From Tabrizicola piscis (GTDB lineage Bacteria > Pseudomonadota > Alphaproteobacteria > Rhodobacterales > Rhodobacteraceae), in the NCBI RefSeq assembly GCF_003940805.1, contig NZ_CP034328.1, positions 1,656,001-1,720,000 of the forward strand: 64,000 bases of DNA, in the 5' to 3' direction. Numbering within the stretch: the stretch's first letter is position 1; every line of letters begins with the position of its first letter. Both the position numbers and the translations under genes were made by a program. Below, piece by piece: positions 46,503 to 55,038 of this stretch. Under the pieces are notes generated by a model. That model saw nothing but the letters and a program-made list of their open reading frames with translations, made no database searches and had not been told where the DNA came from.

Positions 46503-47333
46503 ATGACCGCCCGCTCGATTCTGATCACCGGCTGTTCGTCGGGCATTGGCCTTGACGCTGCGCGGGTGCTGCGGCAGCGCGGATGGCGTGTCTTTGCTAC
46601 CTGCCGGCAAGAGGCGGATTGTGCCAAGCTGCGCGCCGAGGGGTTGGAAAGCTTTCGGCTCGACTATGCCGACGAAGACAGCATCACCGAAGCCGTTGCC
46701 GAGGTCGTGGCGCGCACAGGCGGCACGCTGGATGCCTTGTTCAACAACGGGGCCTTCGCCTGCCCTGGCGCGGTCGAGGACCTGCCGCGGGGCGCGCTGC
46801 GCGAAATCTTCGAGACCAACCTTTTCGGCTATCATGACCTGACGCGTCAGGTGATCCCGCTGATGCGGGCGCAGGGGCATGGGCGGATCATCAACTGCTC
46901 CTCGGTGCTTGGGCTGGTGGGGCTGACGTGGCGCGGGGCCTATGTGGCGACAAAGTTCGCCATGGAAGGGCTGTCGGACGTGCTGCGGATCGAGATGAAG
47001 GGCACTGGCATCGAGGTGATCCTGATCGAACCCGGGCCAATCGCGACCAAGATCCGTGAAAACGCCATTCCGCATTTCGAGAAGTGGATCGACTGGGAAC
47101 ATTCGGCTCGGCGGGACCAGTATCTGTCGTTGCGCGGGCGGCTTTACGACAAGAAGCTGAAAAAGGACGCTTTCGAGCTGGAACCCGCCGCGGTGACGGC
47201 CAAACTGATCCATGCCCTTGACGCGCGGCGGCCCAAGGCGCGCTATTATGTGACGGTGCCGACCTATCTGATGGGCTTTGCCCGGCGGGTCCTGCCCACG
47301 CGGGCGCTGGACTGGCTGATCGCGAAGGGCTGA
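46503..47333 (+). CDS. Short-chain dehydrogenase/reductase
   Basis: The 276-aa classical SDR has the NAD(P)-binding TGCSSGIGLDAARVLRQRG (residues 9-27), NNGAFACPGA, the catalytic Ser of INCSSVLG and the YVATK active-site Tyr/Lys. Arg after the first strand suggests a preference for NADP. It starts 6 nt after the SH3 gene and may be co-transcribed. The substrate is unknown. Confidence 0.92.
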   Translation: MTARSILITGCSSGIGLDAARVLRQRGWRVFATCRQEADCAKLRAEGLESFRLDYADEDSITEAVAEVVARTGGTLDALFNNGAFACPGAVEDLPRGALREIFETNLFGYHDLTRQVIPLMRAQGHGRIINCSSVLGLVGLTWRGAYVATKFAMEGLSDVLRIEMKGTGIEVILIEPGPIATKIRENAIPHFEKWIDWEHSARRDQYLSLRGRLYDKKLKKDAFELEPAAVTAKLIHALDARRPKARYYVTVPTYLMGFARRVLPTRALDWLIAKG

Positions 47334-47337
47334 TCGC

Positions 47338-47362
47338 CACGAATTTTCGGCGAAAATTCGTG
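47338..47362. repeat. AT-rich perfect palindrome after the SDR gene
   Basis: CACGAATTTTC-GGC-GAAAATTCGTG is an 11-bp perfect stem 4 nt past the SDR stop, followed by GGCCACAAAATTTGC. It matches the CGAGTTTTC-GCT-GAAAACTCG and GGCCACAATTTT sequences at 33351-33402. Confidence 0.6.
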
Positions 47363-47437
47363 CGCTGCAGCTGGCCACAAAATTTGCTTCGCTTTTACGG
47401 CACGCGCGCCTAAATCACCCTGAAAGGGAGTGCACCC

Positions 47438-47644
47438 ATGTTTTCCGATCCGCTGTTTGCCTTCGCCGCAATCGCCTGCCTTGTCGTGCTGGCGATCCTG
47501 CTGTTCGGTATTGGCACTTTCGCCAAAGGTGGCGAGTTCAACAAGCGCAACGCAAACAAGATCATGCGCTGGCGGCTGGGGGTGCAGTTCGTGGCGGTGA
47601 TCGCCATCGTGGCCTTTGCCTGGCTGCGCGCACGCGGCAACTGA
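47438..47644 (+). CDS. Twin-transmembrane HIG1-domain protein
   Basis: The 68-aa protein has two hydrophobic helices (about 8-26 and 48-63). They flank the HIG1-type motif GEFNKRNANKIMRWRLGVQF. HIG1 proteins associate with cytochrome oxidase in mitochondria, and bacterial members are probably respiratory accessory factors. It lies 24 nt before the adenosyltransferase gene. Confidence 0.87.
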   Translation: MFSDPLFAFAAIACLVVLAILLFGIGTFAKGGEFNKRNANKIMRWRLGVQFVAVIAIVAFAWLRARGN

Positions 47645-47668
47645 CGCGAAACGTGACTGGGGAATAAG

Positions 47669-48241
47669 ATGGTCGTCCTGTCGAAGATCTATACGAAAAC
47701 CGGCGATGCCGGGGAAACCGCCTTGGGCAATGGCGCGCGGGTCGCCAAGCATTCGGTCCGGGTCAGCGCCTACGGCACGGTGGATGAGACCAATGCCACC
47801 GTCGGACTGGCGCGACTGCATGCGACCGGCGACATGGCAGAGGCGCTGAAGCGGATCTCCAACGACCTTTTCGATCTTGGCGCTGATCTTTGCACGCCCG
47901 ACCGTCATCTGGATGCAGGCCTCAGCTACACGCCCTTGCGGATGATCGAGGGGCAGATCAGCCGGCTGGAGCGCGAGATCGACGCCATGAACGAAAAGCT
48001 GACACCGCTGCGCAGTTTCATCCTTCCGGGTGGGTCGGTTCTCGCCGCGCAGCTGCATCTGTGCCGCACGGTTTGTCGCCGGGCCGAGCGGTTGGTGGTG
48101 GAAACCGCGACGATGGAGGACGTGAATCCCGACGCGGTCCGCTATCTGAACCGCTTGTCGGACTGGTTCTTTGTGGCAGGCCGGATTGCCAACAATGATG
48201 GCAAGGATGACGTGCTTTGGGTGCCGGGCCTGACGCGCTGA
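47669..48241 (+). CDS. PduO-type cob(I)alamin adenosyltransferase
   Basis: The enzyme makes adenosylcobalamin from cob(I)alamin and ATP. The 190-aa sequence has KIYTKTGDAGETALGNGARV (N-terminal ATP site), DELGAD-like FDLGADLCTP, LRSFILPGGSVLAAQLHLCR and ATVC-type CRRAERLVV, then NRLSDWFFVAGR. Adenosylcobalamin is the cofactor of the mutases in the ethylmalonyl-CoA pathway, whose mcd gene is also in this window. Confidence 0.92.
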   Translation: MVVLSKIYTKTGDAGETALGNGARVAKHSVRVSAYGTVDETNATVGLARLHATGDMAEALKRISNDLFDLGADLCTPDRHLDAGLSYTPLRMIEGQISRLEREIDAMNEKLTPLRSFILPGGSVLAAQLHLCRTVCRRAERLVVETATMEDVNPDAVRYLNRLSDWFFVAGRIANNDGKDDVLWVPGLTR

Positions 48242-48388
48242 ACGGCGGTTGATCGGCCTTTACGATCAGAACGCGGCGTCGTGTCGCCGGAAGGTGTCGT
48301 ATTTGCTCTGTTCCGAGGGCTTTCGCTGCGGTAACAGGCGGGCAAGAGCTTGTGCGCCTGTATGGCGCGGAACGAAAGAGGTGCTTCC

Positions 48389-49150
48389 ATGAAGGTGCTG
48401 GTCCCGGTCAAGCGGGTGATCGACTACAACGTGAAGGTGCGCGTCAAGGCGGACGGGTCGGGCGTGGACTTGGCCAATGTGAAGATGTCGATGAACCCCT
48501 TCGACGAGATTGCCGTAGAAGAGGCAATCCGGCTGAAGGAGAAGGGCATCGCGACCGAAGTCGTCGTTGTGTCGATCGGCGTGAAGCAGGCGCAGGAAAC
48601 GCTGCGCAACGCGCTGGCGATGGGGGCGGATCGCGCGATCCTGATCGAAGCCACCGATAACGTGCATGTCGATATCGAGCCTTTGGCCGTGGCCAAGCTG
48701 CTGGCAGCGGTCGTGAAGGAAGAGGCTCCGGGTCTGGTCCTGTGCGGCAAGCAGGCCATCGACAATGACATGAACGCCACCGGGCAGATGCTGTCGGCGC
48801 TGCTGGGCTGGAGCCAGGCGACCTTTGCCAGCGAAGTGGCGATCGAGGGTGACACCGCCAAGGTCACGCGGGAAGTGGATGGCGGTCTGCAGACCATCAC
48901 CGTCAAGCTGCCGACGATCATCACGGTCGACCTGCGCCTGAACGAGCCGCGCTATGCGTCGCTGCCCAACATCATGAAAGCCAAGGCCAAGCCTTTGGCG
49001 GCCAAGACCCCGGCGGATTACGGTGTGGACGTCACGCCGCGTCTGGCGGTCGTCAAGACGGTGGAACCGGCAGGCCGCAAGGCGGGCGTGAAGGTGGGTT
49101 CGGTGGCCGAACTTATTGCGAAACTCAAAGACGAAGCGGGGGTGCTCTGA
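48389..49150 (+). CDS. etfB: Electron transfer flavoprotein subunit beta
   Basis: The 253-aa subunit starts [20 protein letters not shown]. It has [20 protein letters not shown], the AMP site region [11 protein letters not shown] and the signature [20 protein letters not shown]. It passes electrons from acyl-CoA dehydrogenases such as Mcd to the quinone pool with EtfA. Its stop overlaps the etfA start by 1 nt. Confidence 0.97.
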   Translation: MKVLVPVKRVIDYNVKVRVKADGSGVDLANVKMSMNPFDEIAVEEAIRLKEKGIATEVVVVSIGVKQAQETLRNALAMGADRAILIEATDNVHVDIEPLAVAKLLAAVVKEEAPGLVLCGKQAIDNDMNATGQMLSALLGWSQATFASEVAIEGDTAKVTREVDGGLQTITVKLPTIITVDLRLNEPRYASLPNIMKAKAKPLAAKTPADYGVDVTPRLAVVKTVEPAGRKAGVKVGSVAELIAKLKDEAGVL

Positions 49151-50076
49151 TGGCCGTTCTTCTTCTTGCCGATGTGAATGACGGCCAGCTGGCGACCGAT
49201 CAGGTGGCAAAGACGCTGACCGCGGTAAAGTCGCTGGGCCCGGTGACGGTGCTGGTGGCTGGCACGGGCGGTGATGCTGCGGCGGCCGAGGCTGCGACAT
49301 TGGACGGTGTGGCCAAGGTGCTGTTTGCCGATGACCACGCCTATTGCCACGGCATGTCGGAGCCGACGGCAGCCTTGGTCGTGTCGCTGGCCGGCGACTA
49401 CGAGCATATCGTCGCGCCTTCGGGCGCGCTGTCCAAATCCGTGCTGCCGCGTGTGGCGGCGCTGCTGGACGTGATGGTGATTTCCGAGGTGCTTTCAGTC
49501 ATCGACGGGTCGACCTTCGAGCGCCCGATCTATGCCGGAAACGCGATCCAGACGGTCAAGACGTCGGACGCGAAGAAGGTGATGACCATCCGCACTGCGA
49601 CGTTTGACGCCGCAGGCAAGGGCGGTTCTGCGGCGGTCGAGAAGATCTCGGCCAGCGTGGACGGCGGAATGTCGGCCTGGGTCGAGGACAAGGTGGCGTC
49701 GAGCGACCGGCCGGACCTGACCAGTGCCGGGATCGTGGTTTCGGGCGGGCGTGGCGTTGGCTCCCAGGCCGATTTCGCGCTGATCGAAAAGCTGGCCGAC
49801 AAGCTGAATGCGGCTGTCGGTGCCTCACGCGCGGCGGTGGACAGCGGCTATGCGCCGAACGACTGGCAGGTTGGGCAGACTGGCAAGGTCGTGGCGCCTG
49901 ACCTTTATGTTGCGGTCGGCATCAGCGGCGCGATCCAGCATCTGGCGGGGATGAAGGACAGCAAGGTCATTGTCGCGATCAACAAGGACGAAGAGGCCCC
50001 GATCTTCCAGGTAGCGGATTATGGGCTGGTCGCAGACCTGTTCACCGCAGTGCCAGAGATGATCGAAAAGCTTTAA
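49150..50076 (+). CDS. etfA: Electron transfer flavoprotein subunit alpha
   Basis: The 308-aa subunit has the C-terminal FAD-binding block: [59 protein letters not shown] and [20 protein letters not shown]. It is translationally coupled to etfB and followed by a bidirectional terminator. Confidence 0.98.
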   Translation: MAVLLLADVNDGQLATDQVAKTLTAVKSLGPVTVLVAGTGGDAAAAEAATLDGVAKVLFADDHAYCHGMSEPTAALVVSLAGDYEHIVAPSGALSKSVLPRVAALLDVMVISEVLSVIDGSTFERPIYAGNAIQTVKTSDAKKVMTIRTATFDAAGKGGSAAVEKISASVDGGMSAWVEDKVASSDRPDLTSAGIVVSGGRGVGSQADFALIEKLADKLNAAVGASRAAVDSGYAPNDWQVGQTGKVVAPDLYVAVGISGAIQHLAGMKDSKVIVAINKDEEAPIFQVADYGLVADLFTAVPEMIEKL

Positions 50077-50111
50077 GGTCGGCAGCATAGCCCATCTTGG
50101 GGAATCGGTTG

Positions 50112-50139
50112 AAGGGGGTCAGGCAGCTGGCCCCCTTTT
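50112..50139. terminator. Bidirectional terminator between etfA and the DUF6473 gene
   Basis: An 11-bp stem (AAGGGGGTCAG with CTGGCCCCCTT, one G-T pair) closes a 4-nt loop. It has TTTT on the plus side and, on the minus side, AAAAGGGGG at its base followed by CTTCAA. It serves the two convergent genes. Confidence 0.8.
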
Positions 50140-50144
50140 GCGTG

Positions 50145-50972
50145 TCAAAGCATGCGGGCGATGACCGGGCCCAGCAGCGCCGCCACCTCGTGATGCGCGG
50201 CTGATCCGGGCAGATGGCGGGCCTGTTCCACCTCAGTCAGCGGGACGTGCATGCGGGCGGGACCTTCGGCCCGTGCGAACGGGCTTGGCACGGCGACCAC
50301 CAGCGCGGTGGAGACCGGGCACAGGGCCGCGAGCATGTCTGCCGTGACAAGCAGGGGCCCCAAACCGGGATCAAGATCTTCCGACCGCTGCGGCGGTGGG
50401 GCGTTGGCCAGCCACAGCAGAACCCGACGAATCGGAAGATGTGCCATCAGCTGACGCATTCGGCAAAGCCAATTGGCCTGCAGCCCCGCACGCAGCTGGT
50501 CAAAGCGGGCGGCATCGGTGCGGGCCAGTACCGACAGCAGATGGCGGGTGAAGTGAATCTCGGCAAAGTCGACCTCAGGGTAAAGCGCACGAAGGGCCGG
50601 GGTGGCGGCAAGGAAGCGATCATTGCGACGGGCGTGGACGGTATAGAACGGGTTTGACAGCCCATCGGCACCGGTGACCTGAAGGATTGCCACCTGCGCG
50701 CGAGAGGCGACGCGCAGTGCCGCAGGGTCAGACAGATAGAAATCAGGGCCTGCGTTCAGCCCACCCAGATTGGCGACAGGTTGGCCAACAGCGCGTTCCA
50801 GCAGCACCGGATAGGGCCGGGCGACATATTTTCCAAAGGTCGGCGACCCGCCCAGTGCCACGATGTAGGCGCCGGAAAGATCCCGCTCCGGCCCCCGAAA
50901 CAGGGCCCGTGATGCGCCATAACGGCATGGAAAATAGTCGAGCGCCCCCGCGCCCGCCTGTACTGGCATCAT
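50145..50972 (-). CDS. DUF6473 family protein
   Basis: The 275-aa protein resembles DUF6473 proteins of Rhodobacteraceae: GALDYFPCRYGASRALFRGP, LGGSPTFGKYVARPYPVLLE and NLGGLNAGPDFYLSDPAALR. The early GGSPTFGK and later H-containing region recall SGNH/sulfotransferase-like folds, but no activity is known. Two ATGs (50972, 50969) follow a GTG. It lies on the opposite strand between etfBA and hbd. Confidence 0.8.
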   Translation of the reverse strand: MMPVQAGAGALDYFPCRYGASRALFRGPERDLSGAYIVALGGSPTFGKYVARPYPVLLERAVGQPVANLGGLNAGPDFYLSDPAALRVASRAQVAILQVTGADGLSNPFYTVHARRNDRFLAATPALRALYPEVDFAEIHFTRHLLSVLARTDAARFDQLRAGLQANWLCRMRQLMAHLPIRRVLLWLANAPPPQRSEDLDPGLGPLLVTADMLAALCPVSTALVVAVPSPFARAEGPARMHVPLTEVEQARHLPGSAAHHEVAALLGPVIARML

Positions 50973-51140
50973 CACACCACCCGATTGTCAGCTACCCGGG
51001 CCAAGCGTTGCAGAGAGTGGTTGCCGACTGGCTAAAATCGGGCGGTTCAGGACAAGTCGAGGCATTTTCCCTTGGCGCGCCCATCCTTGCGCGGGCCGGG
51101 GCCAGCGGGCATAAGCGAACAGTCAACAGGAGGCGTTGCG

Positions 51141-52016
51141 ATGGACATCAGGCAGGTGGGCGTGGTTGGCGCGGGCCAGATGGGCAATGGCATTGCCCAT
51201 GTTTTTGCGCTTGCGGGCTATGACGTGTTGATGACCGATATCTCGGAAGACAGCCTGTCGAAGGCGCTGGCCGTGATCGAACGCAACATCGAACGGCAGG
51301 TGGCACGCGGCAAGGTCATGCCCGCCGACAAGCGTGCTGCGCTTGGGCGGATCAAGACGACGCTGAAGCTGACCGATCTGGGCCAGTGCGACCTGATCAT
51401 CGAAGCCGCGACGGAACGCGAGACGGTCAAGCAGGCGATCTTCGAGGACCTTCTGCCACATCTGAAGCCGACGACGATCCTGACGTCGAACACTTCGTCG
51501 ATCTCCATCACTCGTCTTGCAAGCCGGACGGACCGGCCGGAAAAGTTCATGGGGTTCCACTTCATGAACCCGGTGCCGGTGATGCAGCTGGTAGAGCTGA
51601 TCCGCGGCATCGCGACTGATCAGGAGACATGGGACACCCTGCACGAGGTCGTCCGCAAGCTGGGCAAGACGGCGGCGAGTGCCGAGGATTTCCCCGCATT
51701 CATCGTCAACCGCATCCTGATGCCGATGATCAATGAGGCGGTCTATACGCTGTACGAAGGGGTCGGCAGCGTGAAGTCGATCGACGAATCGCTGAAGCTG
51801 GGCGCCAACCACCCGATGGGGCCGCTGGAGTTGGCGGATTTCATCGGGCTGGATACGTGTCTTGCGATCATGAACGTGCTGCATGAGGGGCTGGCGGATA
51901 CCAAGTACCGGCCCTGTCCCTTGCTGACGAAGTATGTCGAGGCGGGGTGGCTGGGTCGGAAGACCCAGCGGGGGTTCTATGACTACCGGGGCGAAGTGCC
52001 AGTGCCGACAAGGTAA
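51141..52016 (+). CDS. hbd: 3-hydroxybutyryl-CoA dehydrogenase
   Basis: The 291-aa enzyme interconverts 3-hydroxyacyl-CoA and 3-oxoacyl-CoA with NAD(H). It has the Rossmann motif VGVVGAGQMGNGIAHVFALA, the catalytic EAATERETVK and GFHFMNPVPVMQLVELIRG, and the C-domain NHPMGPLELADFIGLDTCL. The ATG at 51141 follows AGGAGG. Proximity to etfBA fits a fatty-acid/PHB acyl-CoA role. Confidence 0.96.
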   Translation: MDIRQVGVVGAGQMGNGIAHVFALAGYDVLMTDISEDSLSKALAVIERNIERQVARGKVMPADKRAALGRIKTTLKLTDLGQCDLIIEAATERETVKQAIFEDLLPHLKPTTILTSNTSSISITRLASRTDRPEKFMGFHFMNPVPVMQLVELIRGIATDQETWDTLHEVVRKLGKTAASAEDFPAFIVNRILMPMINEAVYTLYEGVGSVKSIDESLKLGANHPMGPLELADFIGLDTCLAIMNVLHEGLADTKYRPCPLLTKYVEAGWLGRKTQRGFYDYRGEVPVPTR

Positions 52017-52024
52017 GAGGGCTG

Positions 52025-52089
52025 CTCGTCGATGACTTCGTCACTCCTCGCGCGGGCCTCCGACGAGGAGACGAAGTCGAACGAGGAGG
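52025..52089 (+). repeat. Long imperfect palindrome 3' of hbd (copy B)
   Basis: The 25-nt arm 52025-52049 is identical to the reverse complement of 43352-43376. The second arm at 52057-52088 pairs imperfectly with it. It starts 8 nt after the hbd stop, matching the position of copy A after parC. Confidence 0.75.
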
Positions 52090-52091
52090 GT

Positions 52092-52982
52092 CTACTTGCC
52101 CAACGCCAGCGTATGCTCACGCAGCCAGGCCAGGAAGCCCCTCGGGTTGCCCTCCCATTTCTTCAACTCCTCGGCCGGGATCGGGTGGCCGATGACCGGG
52201 CGCTGGGGTTTGAAGAGGCTGCGCTTGATTTCATAGAGCAGCAGGCCCTGGCGGATCGTGTCGCTGACCTGATTGGCGATCTGGAACGCGCGGGAGTTCT
52301 GGCCGGGGAAGTAGATCGGCAGGATCGTCGCGCCCGAGGATTTCACGATCTTGTGGGTGAAGACGTTCCACTCCGCCTCGACAGCCTTGCCCCACCAGCC
52401 GGGGCTCATCGCGACCTTCCCTGCGGGGAAGACGATGATGACGCCCCCGGCCTTGAGGTGCTTCATCGTGTCATCGCGCATCTTCAGGCCCAGTTCGCGG
52501 GCGTTGTCCTCATGCGGGAAGGGCACTGGGATCATGAACTCCTCGACCTCGGGGATCCCGGTGAGGAGCGAGCGGGTGAGGATCTTGAAGTCAGACCGGA
52601 CGCGATTGATCATCTCGGCCATGACCATGCCGTCAACCAGACCCGAGGGGTGGTTTGCCACCACAACCAAGGGGCCGGTCGCGGGGATGCGGGCGATTTC
52701 TTCGGGCGGGGTGTCGATACGGATGCCCATGTGGCGGATCGCCTTGGGCCAGAAGGGCGCGCCGTGCGGGGCGCCGGATTTTTCAAAGCTGCGGATCAGG
52801 CGCAGAAGCTGCACCTTGGCGGTCACCCATTCGATGGTGCGAATCGTGCCAGCCTTGAACGGGTTCTTGAAAGTGCCAGCATAGGACAGCCGGCGCATGT
52901 CATAAACGGGCTCAGCCGGAGCAACAGGCGCCAGACCCTCCAGCGGTTCGCCCGCTTTCCCGATATGCGTCTGTTCCGTCAC
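52092..52982 (-). CDS. Lysophospholipid acyltransferase family protein
   Basis: The roughly 296-aa PlsC-superfamily protein has VVVANHPSGLVDGMVMAEMI, where HPSGLVD replaces the common HxxxxD, plus the glycerophosphate-binding VIIVFPAGKVAMSPGWWG. It probably acylates a lysolipid or related acceptor at the inner membrane. Start choice is uncertain: GTG at 52982 has GAAGG upstream, while TTG at 53015 overlaps the ptsH stop. It follows the PTS genes on the same strand and may be the last gene of that operon. Confidence 0.88.
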   Translation of the reverse strand: MTEQTHIGKAGEPLEGLAPVAPAEPVYDMRRLSYAGTFKNPFKAGTIRTIEWVTAKVQLLRLIRSFEKSGAPHGAPFWPKAIRHMGIRIDTPPEEIARIPATGPLVVVANHPSGLVDGMVMAEMINRVRSDFKILTRSLLTGIPEVEEFMIPVPFPHEDNARELGLKMRDDTMKHLKAGGVIIVFPAGKVAMSPGWWGKAVEAEWNVFTHKIVKSSGATILPIYFPGQNSRAFQIANQVSDTIRQGLLLYEIKRSLFKPQRPVIGHPIPAEELKKWEGNPRGFLAWLREHTLALGK

Positions 52983-53011
52983 GAAGCGACTGCCTTCATC
53001 CCCAGCGCGCT

Positions 53012-53281
53012 TCAATACTCCTCACCGAAGCGGGCTGCAACCAGGGCCTCCAACGCATCGGCGAGCTTCCCCGCTTCTGCCCCGGATGTCTGAACCTCAA
53101 TAGTGGTTCCGCGCGAGGCTGCCAACATCAAAAGCCCCATGATGCTGTCGCCCGAGACGGAGAGGCCGTCCTTCAGCACTTCGGCCCGGGCATCATGTGC
53201 CTCTACCACTTCGACAAACTTGGCGCTGGCGCGGGCATGCAGACCCTTTTCGTTGACGATGCGCAACGTGCGGCTGGTCAT
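53012..53281 (-). CDS. ptsH: HPr family phosphocarrier protein
   Basis: The 89-aa protein has the phosphorylated His15 (NEKGLHARASAKF) and regulatory Ser46 (SVSGDSIMGLLML), the sites used by enzyme I and HPr kinase. It lies 2 nt after the EIIA gene. No sugar permease EII is nearby, so this is a regulatory PTS. Confidence 0.95.
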   Translation of the reverse strand: MTSRTLRIVNEKGLHARASAKFVEVVEAHDARAEVLKDGLSVSGDSIMGLLMLAASRGTTIEVQTSGAEAGKLADALEALVAARFGEEY

Positions 53282-53283
53282 TC

Positions 53284-53679
53284 TTAGCCCCCAGTCCCAA
53301 GATCGAGGGCGTTGATGTATTTGCGCCCGGCGTCAAGCGCGGCGGCGACAGCCTCAGGCACGGTCATGTCGCGCGATTTGGCCAGTTTGATCAGCATCGG
53401 CAGGTTGGCACCATACAGGATTCGGCGACCGGTGGTGGCGCAGGCGGGCAGCGACAGGTTGGACGGCGACCCACCGAACATGTCTGTCACAAGGACTACG
53501 CCCTGCCCGGTATCCACCGCATCGGCGGCCACGCAGATTTCCTGCTGCTTGGCGCTGCGGTCATGGTCATCTTCAATGGCAATGGCGCGGACACCGTCCT
53601 GCTTGCCCACGACATGCTCGACCGCCGAGAGATATTCCCGCGCCAGCCCGCCATGCGCCACAATCACGATACCGATCAA
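53284..53679 (-). CDS. PTS EIIA-Man-type regulatory protein
   Basis: The 131-aa domain of the mannose/fructose EIIA family has the phosphorylatable His9 ([11 protein letters not shown]) and [16 protein letters not shown]. Its start overlaps the rapZ stop by 4 nt. Without EIIB/C partners it is probably the terminal phosphate acceptor of a regulatory cascade. Confidence 0.93.
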   Translation of the reverse strand: MIGIVIVAHGGLAREYLSAVEHVVGKQDGVRAIAIEDDHDRSAKQQEICVAADAVDTGQGVVLVTDMFGGSPSNLSLPACATTGRRILYGANLPMLIKLAKSRDMTVPEAVAAALDAGRKYINALDLGTGG

Positions 53680-54590
53680 GCGACTGCCACCTTCGTTGCG
53701 TCAGGCGCGCCAGAGGCCGCCTTGCGTTCAAGTTCCCGGTGTCGTTTTGACACCGGCCAGCCGGCATCTGCAAGCGCGTTCCCGACCAGTTCCGCTACGG
53801 CGACCGACCTGTGTTGCCCTCCGGTGCAGCCAAAACCGATGGCGAGGTGGGCCTTGCCTTCGTCCACATGGGCCGGAAGGAGAAACAGGATCAAATCCTG
53901 CAACTTCTGGAAGAATTCAGCAAAACGCGGATCGGCGCGGACAAAGGCTTCGACTGTTGGGTCGCGGCCATCCAGCGCGCGCAAGTCGGGCTGCCAATGC
54001 GGGTTGGCCAGAAAGCGGCAGTCAAAGATCATGTCGACCCCACGCGGCACCCCACGCTTGTAGCTGAAGGACTGGACCGACACGGAAAGCCGCCCGGTTG
54101 CCCCGGTGTCAAACAGGGCCGCGACTTCGGCTTTCAGGTCGTGCTGGGTCAGGTCGGTCGTGTCAATCAGGTGGTCGGCCCGCACCCGGATTGGGGCGAG
54201 CAGGTCAATCTCACGCTCCACCCCCTGCGCGGGGGTTTCGGCGGGGGCCAGCGGGTGACGGCGGCGGGTTTCGGAAAAGCGGCGGATCAGGACCGATGGC
54301 GCGCAGTCAAGATACAGGACATCCAAAGCCACGCGGGGGTCGCGGGTCAGGCTGTCGATCAGTTCGATCAGGGCGGTGGCGTTGAAGTCGCGGTTGCGCA
54401 CGTCGAGGCCCAGCGCGATGGGGCGGCCAAGGGGCGTGCCCTCGATCAGGCGGGGAACCAGCGACAGGGGGATGTTGTCGATGCCTTCATAGCCCAGATC
54501 CTCAAGCACGCGAATCGCAGTTGTCCGCCCGGCGCCCGAGGGGCCGGTGACAAAGACAAAGCGGTGATCAGGTTCGGGGTTGGCGATCAT
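53676..54590 (-). CDS. rapZ: RapZ/YvcJ family nucleotide-binding protein
   Basis: The 304-aa protein has an N-terminal P-loop, [20 protein letters not shown], where Arg22 replaces the usual Lys. It continues with [24 protein letters not shown] and the C-terminal [18 protein letters not shown] and [17 protein letters not shown]. coli RapZ is an RNA-binding adaptor for glmZ decay; the role in alphaproteobacteria is less clear. It lies between hprK (19-nt gap) and the EIIA gene. Confidence 0.94.
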   Translation of the reverse strand: MIANPEPDHRFVFVTGPSGAGRTTAIRVLEDLGYEGIDNIPLSLVPRLIEGTPLGRPIALGLDVRNRDFNATALIELIDSLTRDPRVALDVLYLDCAPSVLIRRFSETRRRHPLAPAETPAQGVEREIDLLAPIRVRADHLIDTTDLTQHDLKAEVAALFDTGATGRLSVSVQSFSYKRGVPRGVDMIFDCRFLANPHWQPDLRALDGRDPTVEAFVRADPRFAEFFQKLQDLILFLLPAHVDEGKAHLAIGFGCTGGQHRSVAVAELVGNALADAGWPVSKRHRELERKAASGAPDATKVAVA

Positions 54591-54609
54591 TGGGTGCGTC
54601 CTGCAGGGC

Positions 54610-55038
54610 CTATGCCTGCCGTCCGTGACGAAGATAGAGCATCAGCGCATCGGGAAAATGGTCATTCTGCGGGTGCAGCACAAGATCAGCCGTGCATCCC
54701 AGGATCGTGAAGCTGCGAAGGGGGGGCAAGCGCTGGTCTTCCACCCGTCCCAGATCGGCCACCAGGGCGATCGTGGCGGTTTCCACCGTGGGTGCACGCA
54801 GTAGGCCGACACCCCGAGCTTCGATCAGGCTGCGGATCGGGCCGGGACAACGGGCGACAAGGCGGCCGGTTTCAACCGAAAGCAGGGTCTGGTCATCAGC
54901 CACCAGCGACGCCCCAAGTGAGATCAGCCGAAGCGCCAGAGACGACTTGCCCGACCCGGACGGCCCAAGGATCAAAAGCCCCCGATCCCCCACCGCCACA
55001 CAAGAGGCGTGCAGCGTCTGGGTGGCGGGGTCGGTCAC
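54610..55038 (-). CDS. hprK: HPr kinase/phosphorylase, short alphaproteobacterial form
   Basis: The 142-aa protein corresponds to the C-terminal catalytic domain only, against about 310 aa in Firmicutes. It has [20 protein letters not shown] (P-loop), [10 protein letters not shown] and RGVGLLR. It phosphorylates HPr on Ser46. Its start overlaps chvG by 4 nt, coupling it to the two-component system. Confidence 0.92.
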   Translation of the reverse strand: MTDPATQTLHASCVAVGDRGLLILGPSGSGKSSLALRLISLGASLVADDQTLLSVETGRLVARCPGPIRSLIEARGVGLLRAPTVETATIALVADLGRVEDQRLPPLRSFTILGCTADLVLHPQNDHFPDALMLYLRHGRQA

